Positions 27,237-34,484 of a stretch of 64,000 bases of DNA are shown here, one piece after another. The stretch is from Acidithiobacillus sp. Its GTDB lineage: Bacteria; Pseudomonadota; Gammaproteobacteria; Acidithiobacillales; Acidithiobacillaceae. A program made the translations under genes and the position numbers. The stretch lies in assembly GCA_028697715.1 (NCBI GenBank), contig JAQVDS010000005.1, forward strand, positions 1-64,000. The letters run 5' to 3'. A model generated the notes under the pieces. The model had not been told where the DNA came from. It saw only the letters and a list, made by a program, of their open reading frames with translations, and searched no databases. Each line of letters begins with the position of its first letter. The stretch's first letter is position 1.

Positions 27237-27845
27237 TTGCTATTTTCCTCTTCCTGGCTAGTCCTGTTGTGGTGTCTGGCCGCGTATCTTGTCGGTTCCC
27301 TCGCCACAGCCATCTTTGTCAGCCGTGCCTTGGGACTGCCTGATCCGCGACAGGCAGGTTCGTACAATCCTGGGGCGACCAATGTACTGCGCCTGGGCGG
27401 GAAGAAGGCGGCGGCATTGACCTTGCTCGGGGATCTGTTCAAGGGCTTGCTGCCGGTCCTGGCGGCTCGCCTGGCAGGATTACCGGCCTGGGTCGTGGCC
27501 CTGGTGGCCTTGGCGACCTTCCTCGGTCATCTCTACCCCCTCTATTTCGGCTTTCGCGGCGGCAAAGGCGTGGCCACGACCTTGGGCATCCTGCTGGCCA
27601 TCGCTCCGCTGCTGGGTCTCGCCACCCTCGCTACCTGGCTACTGGTATTTGCCGTCAGCCGGGTGTCCTCGCTTGCCGCACTCAGCGCCACAGTTGCGGC
27701 ACCGGTCTATGCCTGGTTCCTGTTGCCACAGCCCAGTCTACGCGGGCTCGTTCTGGTGCTGGCACTTTGGGTACTCTGGCGTCATCGCAGCAATATTCAG
27801 CGTCTGCGCAGTGGCGAGGAACGAGCGTTCCGACGGCGCCAATAA
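27237..27845 (+). CDS. plsY: Acyl-phosphate glycerol-3-phosphate acyltransferase PlsY
   Basis: Inner-membrane enzyme that makes lysophosphatidic acid from acyl phosphate, the first acylation in phospholipid synthesis. Motifs GSYNPGATNVLR and FRGGKGVATTLG match the conserved active-site loops; about five membrane segments are visible. I place the start at TTG 27237, with GAGAG nine bases upstream, because it gives the usual short hydrophobic N terminus of the family; an in-frame ATG at 27183 would add 18 non-conserved residues and has a badly spaced ribosome site. Length then is 202 residues. Confidence 0.88.
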   Translation: MLFSSSWLVLLWCLAAYLVGSLATAIFVSRALGLPDPRQAGSYNPGATNVLRLGGKKAAALTLLGDLFKGLLPVLAARLAGLPAWVVALVALATFLGHLYPLYFGFRGGKGVATTLGILLAIAPLLGLATLATWLLVFAVSRVSSLAALSATVAAPVYAWFLLPQPSLRGLVLVLALWVLWRHRSNIQRLRSGEERAFRRRQ

Positions 27846-27869
27846 AAAAAGGCACCTCGTCGAGGTGCC
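27844..27869 (-). terminator. Intrinsic terminator between speD and plsY
   Basis: Stem GGCACCT/AGGTGCC (27851-27857, 27863-27869) with a 5-base loop, followed on the minus strand by seven T residues. It terminates speD; on the plus strand it could also weakly end plsY, whose stop codon it adjoins. Confidence 0.8.
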
Positions 27870-27889
27870 TGCGTTTGCGTTACGAATCC

Positions 27890-28291
27890 CTAGGCGCAGA
27901 GTGCGGGCTTGACGCGCAGCTCATGGCTAGGCACGCCCATCATTTCTACCTGCCCGCGCTTCATCTCCATGGTGGAGACCTGCGCCGCGCCAAAGGCCTC
28001 CCGCAGGAAACTTAGGGCATCTTCCGGCTGGATGACGTCGCCGCAAGTGAAGACATCCACCGCAGCGTAGCCATATTCCGGCCAGGTGTGGATGGCCAGA
28101 TGGGATTCAGCGACGATGACCGCCCCACTGACTCCATACGGAGAAAAGTGATGGAAGGTCTGGGTGACGATGGTGCAGTTGGCACGACGAGCGGCCTCGA
28201 GCATGGCATCGGTAACAAAATCTACATCCGACAAGGTACTGCTGTCGCATCCGTAAAAGTCCGCGACGATTTGATGTCCCAATGAGCGCAT
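27890..28291 (-). CDS. speD: S-adenosylmethionine decarboxylase proenzyme SpeD
   Basis: Makes decarboxylated SAM for spermidine synthesis. The 133-residue protein is of the short bacterial class (Thermotoga/Bacillus type) that self-cleaves to form a pyruvoyl cofactor: Ser63 in AESHLAIHTWPE is the cleavage site, with His68 and Cys83 (VFTCGD) as the other active-site residues. No speE lies next to it. A G-rich stretch (seven G) just before the ATG is an odd ribosome site, and a leader of about 160 bases is predicted upstream. Confidence 0.95.
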   Translation of the reverse strand: MRSLGHQIVADFYGCDSSTLSDVDFVTDAMLEAARRANCTIVTQTFHHFSPYGVSGAVIVAESHLAIHTWPEYGYAAVDVFTCGDVIQPEDALSFLREAFGAAQVSTMEMKRGQVEMMGVPSHELRVKPALCA

Positions 28292-28458
28292 AGGTGCCCC
28301 CCCTAACTAGCAAAAAGGTTAAGAAGTAGCTCCCGTGCACCCCCAGACAGTACTTGGTTTTATGCCCTACCTTGCTGGAACCGGCAGTGCCGCGCTCCGA
28401 GTCTCTTAAGGACTGACCCCTCCGTAACTGCTTTCGGTGCCGTGGAAACAGGCCCGCA

Positions 28459-28486
28459 ACTATACAGGTTTTGCGCGGTGATGCAA
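28459..28486 (-). promoter_or_regulatory. Candidate promoter of speD
   Basis: Minus-strand -35 box TTGCAT (28481-28486), 16-base spacer, -10 box TATAGT (28459-28464). Start of transcription would be near 28452, leaving a leader of about 160 bases before the speD ATG. Confidence 0.5.
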
Positions 28487-28581
28487 GGTCTCCCAAAAAC
28501 ATCGCAACCCCCTCAAGAGAAAGAAGGTTTATCAGCAACTGTTACGAATTTCCATGACGAAAAACTCTGTAACATCCACGA

Positions 28582-28612
28582 TTGGCCTAGAAGTGCCTCG
28601 ACCCCGTATAAT
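28582..28612 (+). promoter_or_regulatory. Candidate promoter of the mla operon
   Basis: A perfect -10 box TATAAT (28607-28612) stands just before the first possible start codons of mlaF; the best -35 candidate TTGGCC (28582-28587) is 19 bases away, which is long. If this -10 is used, transcription starts near 28619 and the mlaF start must be downstream, supporting TTG 28645. Confidence 0.45.
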
Positions 28613-28644
28613 TGATGGGTGAACGGCGGAGTGGAAGAGGAATT

Positions 28645-29457
28645 TTGGCAGAGGAAAACTTGGTAGAGATACGCGGCCTGCACTTTGCGCGCGGAGAGCA
28701 CGTCGTCCTCGACGGGATCGACCTGCATGTTCCGCGCGGGGCGGTTATTGCCGTCATGGGTGCCAGCGGGGGGGGCAAGACCACGCTGCTCAACCTCGTC
28801 GCTGGCAGCCTGCAGGGTCAACGCGGCCAGGTACTCGTCGCCGGCAAGGACACCACCAGCCTTTCCCGCGCCGAACTATATCGCCTGCGGCAACAGATGG
28901 GGATGCTGTTTCAGCACAGTGCCCTGTTTACCGATCTCAGCGCCTTCGAGAACGTCGCCTTCCCCCTGCGTCGTCATTTTCGCCTGCCCGAGTCCCTACT
29001 GCAAAAGCTGGTGCTGATGAAACTCGAGGCGGTGGGCCTGCGTGGCGCCGCGCAACTGATGCCAGCGGAGCTCTCCGGCGGCATGGCGCGCCGCGTTGCC
29101 CTCGCTCGCGCGGTGATCATGGATCCTCTGCTCATCCTTTATGATGAGCCCTTCACCGGTCTCGATCCGATTAGCGTCGGGATCATCGCGAGTCTGATTC
29201 GCCGACTCAATGACGCCCTCGGGGCCAGCAGCATCGTGGTCAGTCACGATGTCAAGGAGACTTTCGCAATTGCCGATTATGGCTACATCCTGGGGGGCGG
29301 CAAGGTGATTGCCGAAGGCAGCCCCGATGCCTTGCGCAGCAGCGAATCCCCCCTGGCACAGCAGTTTCTGCGGGGTAGTCCGGAAGGACCGGTGCCCTTT
29401 CATTATCCAGCGGCGACGACCTTTGCCCAGGATCTGGGATTGCAGGTGAACAAATGA
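28645..29457 (+). CDS. mlaF: Phospholipid transport ATPase MlaF
   Basis: ATPase of the Mla system, which moves phospholipids between outer and inner membrane and keeps the outer leaflet asymmetric. Walker A GASGGGKTT, signature LSGGMARRVALARA and Walker B LLILYDEPF are all intact. I place the start at TTG 28645 (GAAGAGG upstream): in-frame TTG 28612 and ATG 28615 lie on or right after a consensus -10 box and could not be on a transcript from it. Length is then 270 residues. First gene of mlaFEDCB. Confidence 0.93.
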   Translation: MAEENLVEIRGLHFARGEHVVLDGIDLHVPRGAVIAVMGASGGGKTTLLNLVAGSLQGQRGQVLVAGKDTTSLSRAELYRLRQQMGMLFQHSALFTDLSAFENVAFPLRRHFRLPESLLQKLVLMKLEAVGLRGAAQLMPAELSGGMARRVALARAVIMDPLLILYDEPFTGLDPISVGIIASLIRRLNDALGASSIVVSHDVKETFAIADYGYILGGGKVIAEGSPDALRSSESPLAQQFLRGSPEGPVPFHYPAATTFAQDLGLQVNK

Positions 29458-30230
29458 ACGAGTTTTTCATCCCTCGTCTCGGCCATACGGTCTGGGAGAG
29501 CGTACCGCGTCTTGGTGCCGCCACCCGTCTCTTACTGGGGGGCCTGGGCGCAGTCGGCAACCGTCATTTCAGCTTCCGCCAATGGCTCCGGGAAGTGTAC
29601 GGGCTTGGTGTCCTGTCCTTGGCGCTGATGATCGTCGCGGCATTTTTCACTGGAATGGTGCTGGGCTTTCAGGGCTATTACGCCTTGGTCCGCTTTGGTG
29701 CCACCTCGGCCTTGGGAACCTTGATCGCTCTTTCCCTGCTGCGCGAGTTGGGGCCGGTACTCACTGCCCTGCTCTTTGCCGGCCGCGCGGGCTCGGCCCT
29801 GACCGCCGAGATCGGCTCGATGAAGGCGACCGAGCAGCTCGCAGCAATGGAGATGATGGCGGTGAATCCGCTCGCCTGGGTGGTTGCCCCGCGGCTTTGG
29901 GGTGGGATTTTCGCCGTACCGATTTTGTGTGTCATTTTCGATCTGGTGGGAATATTCGGCGGCTATCTGGTTTCGGTGCCAGTGCTGGGTGTCGACGGGG
30001 GCACCTTTTGGGGCCAGATGCAGTCCAATGTGACACTTAGCGGGGATATCCTCAACGGCTTGCTCAAGGCCCTCTGTTTTGGTCTGATCGTGACCTGGAT
30101 CGCGGTCTGGCAGGGCTTTTCCGCCAAGCCTACGGCGGAGGGGGTCGGTGCCGCTACCACGCGCAGCGTGGTCATGGCATCACTGGCCGTTCTGGGCCTG
30201 GATTTCATTTTGACCGCGCTACTTTTTTGA
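29454..30230 (+). CDS. mlaE: Phospholipid transport permease MlaE
   Basis: Membrane subunit of the Mla transporter. The 258-residue protein has about five membrane segments and the family stretches LRELGPVLTALLFAGRAGSA and EQLAAMEMMAVNPLAW. It overlaps mlaF by four bases (ATGA). Next to it come mlaD, mlaC and mlaB, the standard order. Confidence 0.95.
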   Translation: MNEFFIPRLGHTVWESVPRLGAATRLLLGGLGAVGNRHFSFRQWLREVYGLGVLSLALMIVAAFFTGMVLGFQGYYALVRFGATSALGTLIALSLLRELGPVLTALLFAGRAGSALTAEIGSMKATEQLAAMEMMAVNPLAWVVAPRLWGGIFAVPILCVIFDLVGIFGGYLVSVPVLGVDGGTFWGQMQSNVTLSGDILNGLLKALCFGLIVTWIAVWQGFSAKPTAEGVGAATTRSVVMASLAVLGLDFILTALLF

Positions 30231-30240
30231 GGAAGAGATT

Positions 30241-30720
30241 ATGAGTCAACGGGCAATCGACTGGTGGGTGGGCATCTTCGTTCTTTTGGGGATCGCGGCC
30301 CTGGCAGTACTGGCCCTGCGCGTCGGCAATCTCTCGGGTTTTGCCTACGGTAACGGCTATGTCTTGCACGCCGATTTCAACAATGTTGGCAGCCTCAAGG
30401 ATCGTAGCCCGGTCAAGCTGGGGGGCGTGACCATTGGCGAGGTCACCCATATCGGCATGAATCCGCAGACCTTTCGCGCCGAGGTAACGATGCGCATCGA
30501 GCCCAGCATCAAGCTCCCCATCGATACCGGCGCATCGATCTACACGCAGGGATTGCTCGGCGAGCAGTACGTCGCCATTCAGCCTGGCGGCATGCCGCAG
30601 AACCTCAAGCCGGGCGCCACCATCACCTTGACCCAGGGAGCCGTCAATATCGATCAGCTCATTGGACAGATGGTCTTTGACAAGGCTAGTGGCAGTTCCT
30701 CTGGCACCAGCACACATTGA
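30241..30720 (+). CDS. mlaD: Phospholipid-binding MCE protein MlaD
   Basis: Periplasmic ring protein anchored by one N-terminal membrane helix (about 9-28), with a single MCE domain: GNGYVLHADFNNVGSL, SPVKLGGVTIGEV and the TQGLLGEQYVAIQPGG stretch. At 159 residues it is slightly shorter than E. coli MlaD. GAGGAAGAG precedes the ATG ten bases after mlaE. Confidence 0.95.
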   Translation: MSQRAIDWWVGIFVLLGIAALAVLALRVGNLSGFAYGNGYVLHADFNNVGSLKDRSPVKLGGVTIGEVTHIGMNPQTFRAEVTMRIEPSIKLPIDTGASIYTQGLLGEQYVAIQPGGMPQNLKPGATITLTQGAVNIDQLIGQMVFDKASGSSSGTSTH

Positions 30721-30734
30721 TTCGGGAGACTACC

Positions 30735-31388
30735 ATGCACAAGATTCAGCGGGCGCAATCATTCTGGTTTCTGGCGGTGTTTCTGTTCTCGTTCCTGCTG
30801 GGACAGACCTCCTTTGCCGCGACAAGCGATGCAGAGGCTGCTGCAGGCGTCGTCCAGAACATGACCCATACCGTTTTGCAGATTCTGCAGAAGAATGAAG
30901 GAAAACCCGTCACTCCCGCACTCAAGAAAGAGGTAGCCGCGGCGATCATTCCGCATATCGATTTCAACACCATGTCGGCCTATGTGATGGCGAGCTACTG
31001 GCGCCAGATGGACGCTGCCCAGAAAAAGGAATTTACTGAGCTCTTCCAGGAATTGCTGGTCAAGACCTACAGCAATGCGCTGAACCAGTACCACGGGCAG
31101 GAGGTCCGGGTGGAGGGCAGCCAGCAAATTTCGCAGAATCCTCCGGTCGCGCAGGTCAACATGGACATCGACCAGAGCCAGGGCAAAACCATCCCGGTCA
31201 TCTACGCCCTGATCGAGAACCAGAACCAATGGAAGATCTACAATATTTACGTGGATGGGGTGAGCCTAGTCCTCAACTATCGTCAGGTCTTCGGCAATAT
31301 CGCCGGACAACGGGGCATTCCCGCCCTCCTGCAGGACCTGAAACACAAGGTAGCGGATGCGGGAAGCAGCAACGCCCATGCCAGCTGA
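30735..31388 (+). CDS. mlaC: Periplasmic phospholipid shuttle MlaC
   Basis: Soluble carrier that ferries phospholipid between the outer-membrane lipoprotein MlaA and the MlaFEDB complex. The 217-residue protein has a signal peptide (cleavage near the FAA at residues 27-29) and family stretches IPHIDFNTMSAYVMASYWRQ and YNIYVDGVSLVLNYR. ATG 30735 follows GGGAG; an earlier in-frame start has no ribosome site. No mlaA is in the window. Confidence 0.94.
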   Translation: MHKIQRAQSFWFLAVFLFSFLLGQTSFAATSDAEAAAGVVQNMTHTVLQILQKNEGKPVTPALKKEVAAAIIPHIDFNTMSAYVMASYWRQMDAAQKKEFTELFQELLVKTYSNALNQYHGQEVRVEGSQQISQNPPVAQVNMDIDQSQGKTIPVIYALIENQNQWKIYNIYVDGVSLVLNYRQVFGNIAGQRGIPALLQDLKHKVADAGSSNAHAS

Positions 31389-31689
31389 GGCAGCCTGGGA
31401 GCGGGACAGTGGCGGCGGGTTGCTGTTATGCGGAGACTGGCGCCTGCGCCCCCTCGATCAGCTGCTGCGACGCGATGCCGCGAGCCTTCTTCGGCAACGC
31501 TGGGAGTATCTGTCCTTCGCCAAGGTCACGGCGCTGGATAGTGCCACGCTGGCCTTTGTTCTGGACTGGCAAAGTGCCCAGCGCGCCCTGGGCAGCCAGG
31601 CGGAACTCCGCGCCCCGCCGCAGACGCTTCTCGATCTGGCAAAGTTGTATGGCCTGACGCAACTCTGGCAGGAAAATATCCATGCCTGA
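31378..31689 (+). CDS. mlaB: STAS-domain protein MlaB
   Basis: Small cytoplasmic STAS protein that binds MlaF and controls its ATPase. The 103-residue sequence has the domain pattern LLLCGDWRLRPLDQLL, then FAKVTALDSATLAFVLDW and a closing helix. Two starts compete: ATG 31378 (GGGAAG upstream) and ATG 31357 (AAGG upstream), both within the end of mlaC. It overlaps the next gene by eight bases. Confidence 0.88.
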   Translation: MPAEAAWERDSGGGLLLCGDWRLRPLDQLLRRDAASLLRQRWEYLSFAKVTALDSATLAFVLDWQSAQRALGSQAELRAPPQTLLDLAKLYGLTQLWQENIHA

Positions 31690-32614
31690 GGCGACGGCCG
31701 TCCACATTCGTAGTCTACGCAAGACCTATGGCACTGGTTTCCTTGCCCTTGCCGGCATCGACCTGGACGTCGCGCCAGGAGAATTTTTTGGCCTTCTCGG
31801 ACCCAACGGAGCGGGCAAGTCCACCCTCATCAATATCCTCTCCGGGGTCGTGCACCGTTCCAGCGGCGTCGCGGAAGTGTTCGGCTATGATGTCGAACGC
31901 CAGTATCGCCAGAGTCGGCAACTGCTAGGAGTGGTACCCCAGGAGCTGGCCTACGATCCCTTCTTCACCGTTCGCGAGTTTTTGCGCTGGCAATCGGGAT
32001 ACTTTGGCCTGCGCCGCAATGACGACTGGATCGATGAACTGATGGCCGAACTGGACCTGACGGACAAGGCCGATACCAACCTTCGCGCACTCTCCGGCGG
32101 TATGAAACGCCGCGTGCTCATCGCCCAGGCGCTGGTACATCAGCCGCCGGTCGTGGTTCTCGATGAGCCGACGGCAGGGGTCGACGTGGAGCTGCGCCAA
32201 AGTCTTTGGCGTTTCGTGCGACGATACAACAGCCTTGGCCATACCGTCATCCTGACGACCCATTATCTGGAGGAGGCGGAAGAGCTCTGTGAACGTATCG
32301 CCATCCTGCAACATGGGCAGATCATTGCCCTCGACCGAAAGGAGCGTCTGCTCGCCAAAAATCGACGCAAACGCACGCTGACCCTCGAATTTGATCGCGA
32401 CCCAGGGGAGTTGCCTAGTGGCCTCGATGAGGTGCTGTTGGGAGCCAATGGCAATACTCGGGTCCTGCAGGTCGATGAGGTATTGCACCCGATGAGCGAA
32501 GTGCTGCACATCCTGCAGGGACTGCCCGCCCAGATCATCGATCTGCATCTGCAGGAGCCCCGTCTGGAGGAGGTCTTTACCGACCTCTTGCAGGAGGCCC
32601 GTAGCAATGGCTGA
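31682..32614 (+). CDS. ABC transporter ATPase, YadG type, without its permease
   Basis: ATPase of an ABC-2 type exporter: Walker A GPNGAGKST, signature LSGGMKRRVLIAQAL, Walker B VVVLDEP, then a C-terminal extension of about 90 residues (total 310). In many beta- and gammaproteobacteria this gene (yadG) follows the mla genes and is itself followed by its permease yadH. Here the next gene is an RqcP-like S4 protein, and no ABC-2 permease is nearby, so the ATPase either uses a distant permease or has another job. It overlaps both neighbours. Confidence 0.9.
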   Translation: MPEATAVHIRSLRKTYGTGFLALAGIDLDVAPGEFFGLLGPNGAGKSTLINILSGVVHRSSGVAEVFGYDVERQYRQSRQLLGVVPQELAYDPFFTVREFLRWQSGYFGLRRNDDWIDELMAELDLTDKADTNLRALSGGMKRRVLIAQALVHQPPVVVLDEPTAGVDVELRQSLWRFVRRYNSLGHTVILTTHYLEEAEELCERIAILQHGQIIALDRKERLLAKNRRKRTLTLEFDRDPGELPSGLDEVLLGANGNTRVLQVDEVLHPMSEVLHILQGLPAQIIDLHLQEPRLEEVFTDLLQEARSNG

Positions 32615-32870
32615 GGGCCAGCGCCTCGACCTGTTTTTGAAGATGTCGCGTCTGATCAAACGGCGCAGCGTCGCCAAAGCCCTCTGCGATGCCGGACGGG
32701 TGCAAATCAACGGGCGCACTGCCAAGGCGGGGACACCGGTACAAGCTGGCGATCTTCTGCACCTAGACCTGCCGCAAGGCCTGGTCGAGGTGGAGGTACT
32801 GCGCCTGCCCACGCGGGTGGAAGGGCCGGATGGCGTGGTCAGCATCCTGAGCACAGCGGAATCCACATGA
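32607..32870 (+). CDS. RqcP-like S4 RNA-binding protein
   Basis: An 87-residue S4-domain protein: QRLDLFLKMSRLIKRRSVAK followed by RVQINGRTAKAGTPVQAGD. In Bacillus RqcP (YabO) works with RqcH on split 50S subunits to add alanine tails to stalled peptides; the sequence pattern RLDxFLKxSRLIKRR is close to that family. HslR/Hsp15, also S4, is longer and has a basic tail that is absent here. It overlaps the ATPase gene by eight bases and pdxA by four. No rqcH is seen in the window. Confidence 0.8.
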   Translation: MAEGQRLDLFLKMSRLIKRRSVAKALCDAGRVQINGRTAKAGTPVQAGDLLHLDLPQGLVEVEVLRLPTRVEGPDGVVSILSTAEST

Positions 32871-33868
32871 GTCACCCGCGACTCCTGCTGAACGTCGGCG
32901 AACCCGCCGGTATCGGACCGGATCTTTGCGTTGCCCTCGCGCAGCATGCGTTGCCGCCTCTGGTGTTGATTGGCGACATCGATTGTCTGCGCCACCGCGC
33001 CCTGCAACTCGGGATTCCGGTGGCACTGGAGCCCTGGGATCCCGGCATGCCCTGGCCCGAGGGCCGGCATGTACTGGCCGTTTGGCCTGTCCCACTCGCA
33101 CACCCCTGTCGCGCCGGACAGCTCGATCCGGCCAATGCGCCTGCCGTTCTGGAGGGACTGGACCGCGCCGTATCCCTGCTGCAAGCCGGGCTGGCCGACG
33201 CGCTGGTTACTGGCCCGGTGCACAAGGGCGTGATCAATGACGCGGGCATCCCCTTCAGTGGCCACACCGAGTATCTGGCCGCCCGCTGTGGGCAAAGCGA
33301 GGTATTGATGCTGTTGGCGGGGCGCGGACTGCGCGTAGCCCTGGCGACCACACACCTCCCTTTGCGGGACGTTGCCGCCGCCATCAATGCCCACGATCTG
33401 GAACGCAGTCTGCGCCTTTTGCAGCAGGGTTTGCAGCAGGATTTTGGCCTGGCAGAGCCACGCATCCGCGTTACGGGACTCAACCCCCATGCGGGCGAGA
33501 GTGGTCACCTGGGACGGGAGGAGATCGAGGTCATCGCACCGGTGATCGACAAACTGCAGGGCGAAGGTTGGGCCATCACTGGACCCTGGCCCGCCGATAC
33601 GCTTTTCACACCGCGCTTTCTGGAGGACACCGACGCCGTACTGGCGATGTACCATGACCAGGGCCTGCCAGTGCTGAAATATCATGCCTTCGGCGAGGCC
33701 GTAAACATCACCCTTGGCTTGCCAATCGTGCGTACCAGCGTCGACCATGGTACTGCCTTGGAACTGGCGGGCACGGGCCGGGCCGAGATCCACAGCCTGC
33801 TGCACGCCATTCAAGCAGCCGCGGAAATCGTGCGCCAGCGCCGCCTGAACAGGACGCCGGAGGCCTAG
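32867..33868 (+). CDS. pdxA: 4-hydroxythreonine-4-phosphate dehydrogenase PdxA
   Basis: NAD-dependent enzyme of pyridoxal phosphate synthesis. The 333-residue protein has the GEPAGIGPDL start, TGPVHKGVIND, the metal-binding His in HLPLRDVAAAI, GLNPHAGE and YHDQGLPVLKYHAFG. It is the last gene of the mla operon. Its TAG stop shares the palindrome CTAG (33865-33868) with the stop of the HNH gene on the other strand. rsmA, its common partner, follows beyond that gene. Confidence 0.95.
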   Translation: MSHPRLLLNVGEPAGIGPDLCVALAQHALPPLVLIGDIDCLRHRALQLGIPVALEPWDPGMPWPEGRHVLAVWPVPLAHPCRAGQLDPANAPAVLEGLDRAVSLLQAGLADALVTGPVHKGVINDAGIPFSGHTEYLAARCGQSEVLMLLAGRGLRVALATTHLPLRDVAAAINAHDLERSLRLLQQGLQQDFGLAEPRIRVTGLNPHAGESGHLGREEIEVIAPVIDKLQGEGWAITGPWPADTLFTPRFLEDTDAVLAMYHDQGLPVLKYHAFGEAVNITLGLPIVRTSVDHGTALELAGTGRAEIHSLLHAIQAAAEIVRQRRLNRTPEA

Positions 33869-34419
33869 AAGATGTGCTGCCGCGAGACCGGTACCTGCGC
33901 CAGCAGGAATTCCATCTGGTCGGCGAGAATCCGGCGATTACTGAGCAGCAGGTACTCCGCCCAGGTAGGAGTGAACGGCACGGCCAGCAGGGGCATATTG
34001 GCCTCCTCCGGCGTGCGGTTGTCCTTGCGACTGTTGCACCAGCGACAGGCGGTAACGACGTTGGTCCAGACATCCCGCCCCTTGCGCGACAGAGGTACGA
34101 CGTGATCACGGGTGAGATCTCGTTGCGGAAAGCTGCCACCACAGTAGAGGCAAAGATGGCGGTCGCGATGAAACAGGGTAGGGTTGTTCAGGGCCGGGGG
34201 ACGAATCTTACCCTGATGCCGTCCGCGCACTGCGATCAGCGGGTGGATATCGAGCAGGGAGGTTTCCCCGCTGTGCCGCGACATGCCACCATGTGCGGTG
34301 AAAAAAGGATCTCCCAATGTCCAGGCGACATTGCCGCGGGCATAATGGGCAGCAGCTTCTTCCCAGGTTTCCCAAGCCATGGGGCGGCCGCTGACGTCGA
34401 GACGAAGCACGAGATGCAT
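33865..34419 (-). CDS. HNH endonuclease family protein
   Basis: A 184-residue protein with a C-terminal HNH nuclease fold: CLYCGG and CRWCNSRK form the zinc knuckles around TRDHVVPLSRKG, with the catalytic-type His in DHVVP and Asn in WTNVV. The N-terminal 90 residues are not recognised. This type is widespread on chromosomes and is not by itself a sign of a phage or restriction system; its target is unknown. ATG 34419 gives the family start. It interrupts, in the opposite direction, the common pdxA-rsmA pair. Confidence 0.85.
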   Translation of the reverse strand: MHLVLRLDVSGRPMAWETWEEAAAHYARGNVAWTLGDPFFTAHGGMSRHSGETSLLDIHPLIAVRGRHQGKIRPPALNNPTLFHRDRHLCLYCGGSFPQRDLTRDHVVPLSRKGRDVWTNVVTACRWCNSRKDNRTPEEANMPLLAVPFTPTWAEYLLLSNRRILADQMEFLLAQVPVSRQHIF

Positions 34420-34484
34420 TGGCTTTCCGTTGCTTAGCGCCCGCTGGGGGCGTCGAGCCAATATACCATGAAGGACGGCAAGAA

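Larger units (their letters stand above)
28292..28644. other. Long intergenic region with divergent promoters and speD leader
   Basis: This 353-base gap is the largest without a gene. It holds a candidate minus-strand promoter (28459-28486) giving speD a leader of about 160 bases, and a plus-strand TATAAT (28607-28612) for the mla operon. The leader contains short inverted repeats and a G run next to the speD start, but I could not fold it into a known riboswitch or small RNA. I see no open frame with a ribosome site in it. Confidence 0.5.

Noticed and set aside
28292-28458. 6S RNA or SRP RNA in the speD leader
   Set aside because: I could not form the long bulged hairpin of 6S RNA or the GGAA tetraloop arm of SRP RNA from this sequence.
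31925-33814. A 629-codon open frame on the minus strand
   Set aside because: Spans three well-supported plus-strand genes (ABC ATPase, RqcP-like, pdxA) in antisense; no motif.
33865-34419. HNH protein as part of a restriction or defence system
   Set aside because: No methyltransferase, helicase or other defence gene is near; this HNH type is common as a lone chromosomal gene.
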